Below are positions 6,329 to 10,143 of a DNA stretch of 10,143 bases, in pieces. The notes under the pieces were generated by a model. That model was not told the DNA's origin and searched no databases. It saw only the letters and a list, made by a program, of their open reading frames with translations. Origin of the DNA: CAYPEL01 sp964409635 (lineage in GTDB: Bacteria > Pseudomonadota > Gammaproteobacteria > DSM-19610). Each line of letters opens with the position of its first letter. Within the stretch, counting starts at the first letter, position 1. The stretch covers positions 1-10,143 of the forward strand of contig CAYPEL010000103.1 in assembly GCA_964409635.1 (NCBI GenBank), given 5' to 3'. A program made the position numbers and the translations under genes.

Positions 6329-6369
6329 TATCACTCCGTGTCTTCCTGGTTTTTATTGAGCGCTGCGGG

Positions 6370-6378
6370 ATTGTATCA
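6370..6378 (-). promoter_or_regulatory. Extended -10 promoter for the FKBP gene
   Basis: On the minus strand TGATACAAT (TGn plus TACAAT, 5 of 6) lies 41 bases before the chosen ATG, giving a leader of about 35 bases with the CGGAG ribosome site. The -35 region is poor, as is usual for extended -10 promoters. The remainder of the gap up to gltA (6379-6528) shows no gene and no clear terminator for gltA. Confidence 0.5.
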
Positions 6379-6528
6379 GCACAAACACGACATTACACAC
6401 CACCGCCTTCAGACGCATTTCATATTGGACAAGACGGGCCGCCCTGCAGCAAAACCAGATTCAATCAAAAGCTAAACTGAGGGAAAAGCTGAAAACATTA
6501 AGGCCAGCGGAAACTGATCCCTTGCAAG

Positions 6529-7836
6529 CTACTTACGATCTGCCTGCTTCACATAGTCCCGCTTCGATGTGCCGGTATACAATTGCCGGGGACGTCCGAT
6601 GCGGATTTGTGGGTCGCCCATCATTTCATCCCACTGGGTAACCCAGCCTATGGTTCTGGCCACGGCAAATAATACCGTAAACATATTCAGCGGAATGCCC
6701 ATAGCGAGGAAAATAATGCCTGAATAAAAATCAACATTCGGGTATAGGTTTCTGGATTTGAAATAGTCATCCTCCAGTGCAATCTGCTCCAGTTCCATAG
6801 CCAGGTCTAGCATTTGCCGGTGCTTGTTCTGTTTACAATGTGTTTCCAGTAGTTCGTGACATACCTTACGGATAACACGTGCACGCGGGTCGTGTGTTTT
6901 GTAGACGCGGTGCCCGAATCCCATAAGCCGGAATCGGTCATTCTTATCTTTGGCCCGATCCAGGAAATGATCAAGCGGCTTGCCCGATTCGATCATATCG
7001 GTCAGCATGCGTATCACCGCCTCATTTGCGCCACCGTGCGCGGGCCCCCATAAAGCAGTAATGCCCGCCGCTATCGCAGCAAATGGGTTAGCCTCAGAAC
7101 TGCCCGCCAGACGAACCGTAGAGGTCGACGCGTTTTGTTCGTGATCTGCGTGTAATATTAAAATAAGATCCAGCGCTTTCGCCAGTACTGGGTCAACCAC
7201 ATAGGGTGTAGACGGAAAAGAGAACATCATCTGCAAGAAATTTTCCGCATAACTCAAACTGTTATCCGGGTACATAAATGGCAGTCCATGCGCATAACGG
7301 TAACTCCAGGCAGCAATGGTCGGCATTTTTGCAATCAGCCGTACCGCCGAGCGCAGCCGGTGCTCATGATCGTGCACGTCCATGTCTTCGTGATAGAATG
7401 CAGACAACGCACCCACTACACCCACCATAGTCGCCATTGGGTGGGCATCACGGCGAAAGCCACTGTAAAAACGTTTCAGCGCTTCATGCAGCAGGGAATG
7501 CTGATTGACATCAGTCTCAAACGCCGACAATTCGTTTGTACTTGGCAACTCACCGTACAAAAGCAGGTAACATACTTCCATATAGTGGCTGTGTTCTGCG
7601 AGTTGCTCAATGGGATAACCACGGTACTGCAATACACCTTCTTTACCATCCAGGAAAGTGATATCACTCCAACAGCTAGCCGTCGAAAGAAAACCCGGGT
7701 CGTAGGCAAAGTACCCCAACTCTTTATAAAGCGATCTGATATCGATAGCCGCCGGACCCGCCGCTGGCCGAAGAATTTTCAACTCAATCTGTTTTCCGGT
7801 CGCGTTGTCTGTAATCGTTACGGTTTCATCAGTCAT
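6529..7836 (-). CDS. gltA: Citrate synthase (type II, GltA)
   Basis: This enzyme condenses oxaloacetate and acetyl-CoA to citrate, the entry step of the TCA cycle. I choose the ATG at 7836 (435 residues, MTDETVTITD...), with GAGGG 7 bases upstream; the frame is open to 7902 but the extra 22 residues are not family-like. The N-terminal beta domain (about 1-60) and the helical domain are complete. Catalytic residues are visible: His267 in WGPAHGGANE, His309 in GFGHRVYKTHDPRA and Asp369 in NVDFYSG. Other binding motifs include LHADHEQNASTSTVR (228-242) and GRPRQLYTG near the end. The length and N-terminal domain indicate the hexameric gammaproteobacterial type, which is often NADH-sensitive. It is a monocistronic-looking gene with about 200-base gaps on both sides. 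Confidence 0.97.
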   Translation of the reverse strand: MTDETVTITDNATGKQIELKILRPAAGPAAIDIRSLYKELGYFAYDPGFLSTASCWSDITFLDGKEGVLQYRGYPIEQLAEHSHYMEVCYLLLYGELPSTNELSAFETDVNQHSLLHEALKRFYSGFRRDAHPMATMVGVVGALSAFYHEDMDVHDHEHRLRSAVRLIAKMPTIAAWSYRYAHGLPFMYPDNSLSYAENFLQMMFSFPSTPYVVDPVLAKALDLILILHADHEQNASTSTVRLAGSSEANPFAAIAAGITALWGPAHGGANEAVIRMLTDMIESGKPLDHFLDRAKDKNDRFRLMGFGHRVYKTHDPRARVIRKVCHELLETHCKQNKHRQMLDLAMELEQIALEDDYFKSRNLYPNVDFYSGIIFLAMGIPLNMFTVLFAVARTIGWVTQWDEMMGDPQIRIGRPRQLYTGTSKRDYVKQADRK

Positions 7837-7956
7837 AGCCAGACCCTCTTTATAGTTATTCGATCCGCTTAAATAGTATTTATTGATTGAGCAAAAATCC
7901 ATTACATTTTAGCTGACTTATCGGCCGCGTGGCCGCATAACTGACTGATTCCAGTG

Positions 7957-7972
7957 GAGCAGAATGCTGCTC
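7957..7972. promoter_or_regulatory. Hairpin/dyad GAGCAG-N4-CTGCTC upstream of gltA
   Basis: A perfect 6-bp inverted repeat with a 4-base loop lies about 120 bases before the gltA start, in the gap 7837-8038. No T-run follows on either strand, so it is more likely a binding site or a weak RNA hairpin than a terminator. A second small dyad CGGCC-GCGT-GGCCG is at 7922-7935. I see no convincing -35/-10 pair for gltA in this gap. Confidence 0.3.
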
Positions 7973-8038
7973 AACACTACAATCTTCCTACATTCCAGAG
8001 AGTACAGCCTACCTAGAGAGGGTAAGCTTGATAAAAAA

Positions 8039-8115
8039 TGGCGCGCCCGGAGAGATTCGAACTCCCGACCGCTCGGTTCGTAGCCGAGTACTCTATCCAG
8101 CTGAGCTACGGGCGC
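8039..8115 (-). tRNA. tRNA-Arg, anticodon ACG
   Basis: A complete 77-base tRNA with encoded CCA (8039-8041). The acceptor stem is GCGCCCG (8109-8115) with CGGGCGC (8043-8049). The D arm GCTCAGCTGGATAGAGT, the anticodon stem CTCGG/CCGAG with loop CTACGAA (anticodon ACG at 8079-8081) and the T arm with GTTCGAATC are all present. The anticodon A34 would be converted to inosine to read CGU, CGC and CGA. It closely resembles E. coli argV-type tRNA. Six T residues follow the CCA on its strand. Confidence 0.98.
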
Positions 8116-8128
8116 ATTAGAGCAGAGG

Positions 8129-8157
8129 ATTATCCATTAGAGAAGGCTGAAACTCAA
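8129..8157 (-). promoter_or_regulatory. Promoter of tRNA-Arg
   Basis: On the minus strand TTGAGT (8152-8157) and GATAAT (8129-8134) are separated by exactly 17 bases. The predicted start is about 6-7 bases before the tRNA 5' end. With the terminator just upstream, this indicates tRNA-Arg is transcribed on its own. Confidence 0.65.
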
Positions 8158-8217
8158 GGCAGGTATGCAACCGGCTTATCTACCTTTTCGAGACCGTACT
8201 TGGCGTACCGATATAAT

Positions 8218-8247
8218 AAAAAAACGCCCCTCACAGGGCGTTTTTTT
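8218..8247 (-). terminator. Rho-independent terminator after tRNA-Ser
   Basis: A perfect 12-bp dyad (8218-8229 / 8236-8247) has an ACGCCC/GGGCGT core, a 6-base loop and seven A/T residues on each side. It could work in both directions, but on the minus strand it ends transcripts from tRNA-Ser, three bases after the CCA. Confidence 0.9.
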
Positions 8248-8250
8248 ATT

Positions 8251-8341
8251 TGGCGGAGAGGGAGGGATTCGAACCCTCGATGGGCTTTTAACCCATACTC
8301 CCTTAGCAGGGGAGCGCCTTCAGCCGCTCGGCCACCTCTCC
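8251..8341 (-). tRNA. tRNA-Ser, anticodon GCT
   Basis: A complete 91-base class II tRNA with encoded CCA (8251-8253) and acceptor stem GGAGAGG/CCTCTCC. The anticodon stem CTCCC/GGGAG has loop CTGCTAA (anticodon GCT at 8305-8307), reading AGC and AGU. The long variable arm (ATGGGTTAAAAGCCCAT) typical of serine tRNAs is present, as is the T arm with GGTTCGAATCC. It follows csrA on the same strand, as serV does in E. coli. Confidence 0.98.
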
Positions 8342-8344
8342 AGA

Positions 8345-8370
8345 TCGCTACATTTATGTATGTGTAGCGA
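8345..8370 (-). other. Hairpin immediately upstream of tRNA-Ser
   Basis: TCGCTACA (8345-8352) and TGTAGCGA (8363-8370) form a perfect 8-bp stem with a 10-base loop, only 3 bases before the mature tRNA-Ser 5' end. It has no T-run. It lies in the 70-base gap after csrA, so it could be a processing structure in a csrA-tRNA transcript. A weak promoter (TTTACC, 17 bases, TATCCT) also overlaps this gap. Confidence 0.45.
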
Positions 8371-8411
8371 GGACGTAGGATACCGATGACCTTGTTTAAG
8401 GTAAAGCCTAA

Positions 8412-8615
8412 CTACTCAGAGTCAATTGTATTACCATTACCTGCTGCTGCTTGCTCGCGTTTAATTCGCTCGTAGATTTCTTCACGATGCACAGCTATTT
8501 CTTTTGGCGCATTGACACCAATGCGAACCTGATTGCCTTTCACGCCGAGCACTGTAACAGTTACATCGTCGCCGATCATGAGGGTTTCACCCACCCTTCG
8601 TGTCAGTATTAACAT
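8412..8615 (-). CDS. csrA: Carbon storage regulator CsrA (RsmA)
   Basis: CsrA is a dimeric RNA-binding protein that binds GGA motifs in mRNA leaders to change translation and stability; small RNAs of the CsrB/RsmZ type antagonise it. It is 67 residues: MLILTRRVGETLMIGDDVTV, then VLGVKGNQVRIGVNAP and VHREEIYERIKREQ, with RNA-contact residues Leu4 and Arg44 present and a variable acidic-polar tail. The ATG at 8615 has a strong TAGGAG site 9 bases upstream. That site itself contains GGA, so self-regulation as in E. coli is possible. It lies between aspartate kinase and tRNA-Ser, a conserved setting in this class. Confidence 0.97.
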   Translation of the reverse strand: MLILTRRVGETLMIGDDVTVTVLGVKGNQVRIGVNAPKEIAVHREEIYERIKREQAAAGNGNTIDSE

Positions 8616-8645
8616 TTGTTATATCTCCTAAAACTTTCTTCCACT

Positions 8646-8674
8646 ACTACACAGGTTAGCAGCGAGTATGACAA
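8646..8674 (-). promoter_or_regulatory. Candidate csrA promoter
   Basis: On the minus strand TTGTCA (8669-8674, 5 of 6) and TGTAGT (8646-8651, 4 of 6) are 17 bases apart, giving a leader of about 25 bases ending in the csrA ribosome site. The gap after aspartate kinase (186 bases) has no clear terminator, so read-through is also possible. AT-rich DNA at 8700-8790 holds other weak -10-like strings (TATAGT). Confidence 0.4.
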
Positions 8675-8801
8675 TGAGGTACCTAAACTGTTCATTATTG
8701 CGGCACCGTGAATTAAAACTATAATCTGCTAAAAATAAAACCATTTAATAACAGTACTATAGCGATTTTTTCTTACCTTATTTATTACCTTGATTGACGC
8801 A

Positions 8802-10031
8802 TCAGGAAGTTTTCACCCCGTCGAGACCAAACGCGTCATGCAAGGCACGTACACCCAGCTCCAGATACTTTTCATCCACTACGACGGAAATCTTGATTTC
8901 CGAAGTCGAAATCATTCGAATGTTGATACTTTCCTTAGCCAGCGTTTCGAACATGGTTGCAGCAATACCAGCGTGTGACCGCATTCCCACTCCAACCAGC
9001 GAAATTTTTACAATTTTTGGATCGCCCGACACTTCGCGGGCTTGCAGTTGCTTTGCTATCTTCTGCAAAATTACCAGCGCAGCTTCGTAATCATTACGGT
9101 GCACTGTAAAAGTGAAGTCTGTCGTTTCACCATCAGACGCCATATTCTGAACGATCATGTCCACTTCAATATTGCCTGCCGCGATAGGTCCAAGTATCAG
9201 GTGCGCAACGCCAGGCTGGTCGGGTACACCCAACACGGTCAGTTTGGCCTCATCACGATTAAAGGCTATGCCTGAGATTAACGCTTGCTCCACACCTTCT
9301 TCCTCGTAGGTAATCAGCGTTCCTTCGCCTTCTTCAAAACTGGATAACACGCGCAACGGCACATTGTACTTACCCGCAAATTCGACCGCACGAATTTGCA
9401 GGACTTTTGATCCTTGACTGGCCATCTCGAGCATTTCTTCAAAGGTAATGCGATCGAGGCGCCTGGCGTCCGGTTCTACACGCGGGTCGGTCGTATATAC
9501 GCCATTAACGTCAGTAAATATCTGGCACTCATCCGCTTTTAATGCGGCTGCTAGTGCGACTGCAGTAGTATCTGAACCACCGCGCCCAAGCGTCGTTATG
9601 TTGTTGTGCTCATCAACGCCCTGGAAACCAGCTACAACGACCACACGTCCTGCTTTCAGATCAGCATGCACGCGTGCAGCATCGATATCGACGATGCGTG
9701 CTTTATTATGAGCGCTGTCTGTCCTGATATGCACTTGACTCCCTGTGTACGATCGTGCTGGTACCCCGCTATTCTCTAATGCAATGGACAAGAGTGCAAT
9801 AGTTGTTTGCTCGCCCGTAGCCAATAAAACGTCCAGTTCGCGCGGCACAGCCTGTGAGCCGACCGATCCGGCAAGCGCCAAGAGACGATCAGTCTCGCCA
9901 CTCATAGCGGATACAACTACTACTAGATCATGGCCCTGCTTACGATAGAGGCTGATTTTTTCAGCGACAGCGCTGATACGCTCAGCTGTACCTACCGAAC
10001 TTCCACCGTATTTTTGAACAATCAGTGCCAT
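8802..10031 (-). CDS. lysC: Aspartate kinase (monofunctional, lysC/ask type)
   Basis: This enzyme phosphorylates aspartate with ATP, the first step to lysine, threonine, methionine and diaminopimelate. It is 409 residues. The kinase domain (1-245) has KYGGSSV (7-13), SAMSGETDRL (41-50), TGEQ (72-75), TLGRGGSDTTA (147-157) and FTDVNGVYTTDPR (172-184). Two ACT regulatory domains follow: one around VLGVPDQPGVAHLILGPIAA (267-286) and one around ISLVGVGMRSHAGIAATMFE (343-362) with STSEIKISVVV. These usually bind lysine and/or threonine for feedback inhibition. The start is the ATG at 10031 with AGG 6 bases upstream. No homoserine dehydrogenase domain is fused. From memory, related genomes have alaS just upstream; only 112 non-coding bases are seen here, without a lysine riboswitch. 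Confidence 0.96.
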   Translation of the reverse strand: MALIVQKYGGSSVGTAERISAVAEKISLYRKQGHDLVVVVSAMSGETDRLLALAGSVGSQAVPRELDVLLATGEQTTIALLSIALENSGVPARSYTGSQVHIRTDSAHNKARIVDIDAARVHADLKAGRVVVVAGFQGVDEHNNITTLGRGGSDTTAVALAAALKADECQIFTDVNGVYTTDPRVEPDARRLDRITFEEMLEMASQGSKVLQIRAVEFAGKYNVPLRVLSSFEEGEGTLITYEEEGVEQALISGIAFNRDEAKLTVLGVPDQPGVAHLILGPIAAGNIEVDMIVQNMASDGETTDFTFTVHRNDYEAALVILQKIAKQLQAREVSGDPKIVKISLVGVGMRSHAGIAATMFETLAKESINIRMISTSEIKISVVVDEKYLELGVRALHDAFGLDGVKTS

Positions 10032-10143
10032 CTAACCTGTGCCATCAGTTACAGATGAAAAATGTATGCGTATTATTTCGCACGAAAAGCGCGCATTTAA
10101 CTATAAAACGGCATCAGAAAAAACGTTTGTATTTGATGATTTA

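Noticed and set aside
7288..7872. 194-codon plus-strand ORF
   Set aside because: It is entirely antisense to citrate synthase, with no recognisable domain or ribosome site.
7837..7902. Citrate synthase with a 22-residue N-terminal extension
   Set aside because: The internal ATG at 7836 has GAGGG at proper spacing and yields the usual length and N-terminus.
8038..8367. Plus-strand 109-codon ORF with ARPERFELPTARFV and RRGRDSNPRW strings
   Set aside because: It is the antisense of tRNA-Arg and tRNA-Ser; these phrases are classic false proteins from tRNA genes.
10032..10143. Lysine riboswitch or other structured leader upstream of aspartate kinase
   Set aside because: Only 112 bases are visible, with one 4-bp stem and no lysine-riboswitch-like architecture.

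Overview
The window is a housekeeping segment from a gammaproteobacterium. The evidence is the gene order recN-fur-bamE-rnfH-ratA-(transporter)-smpB-ssrA on the left and aspartate kinase-csrA-tRNA-Ser(GCU)-tRNA-Arg(ACG) on the right. From memory, both blocks resemble the order found in Pseudomonas and relatives. Protein features also fit: a Fur with two CxxC-type zinc sites, a BamE lipoprotein, type II citrate synthase and the tmRNA tag ANDDNYALAA. I cannot name a genus. I see no phage, integrase, transposase, CRISPR array or defence genes.

Layout. Bases 1-519 hold the 3' end of recN (+). A nested inverted-repeat element (about 548-726) fills the gap to fur, which reads leftward from a GTG start. 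bamE diverges rightward from fur and meets rnfH tail to tail with a 4-bp overlap. On the minus strand a 513-residue sodium:alanine-type symporter, ratA and rnfH are closely packed. smpB diverges from the symporter and reads right. It is followed by a near-perfect palindromic element (4760-4837) and then one-piece tmRNA (ssrA), which has a strong extended -10 promoter and a rho-independent terminator. Next, on the minus strand, come a HIT-family hydrolase, a secreted FKBP-type prolyl isomerase and citrate synthase (gltA). The right part, all minus, is aspartate kinase, csrA, tRNA-Ser and tRNA-Arg. A terminator after tRNA-Ser and a good promoter before tRNA-Arg separate the two tRNAs.

Functional links. 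SmpB and tmRNA are partners in trans-translation and sit together. BamE (outer-membrane assembly), RatA and RnfH are the usual neighbours of smpB in this class. Fur (iron) and CsrA (post-transcriptional control) are global regulators. Citrate synthase and aspartate kinase are central-metabolism enzymes with no evident operon link to their neighbours here.

Most of the interest is in non-coding DNA: two structured palindromic repeats, a hairpin abutting tRNA-Ser, several small dyads in promoter regions, and a transporter gene inserted between ratA and smpB. I did not find a convincing undescribed multi-gene system.
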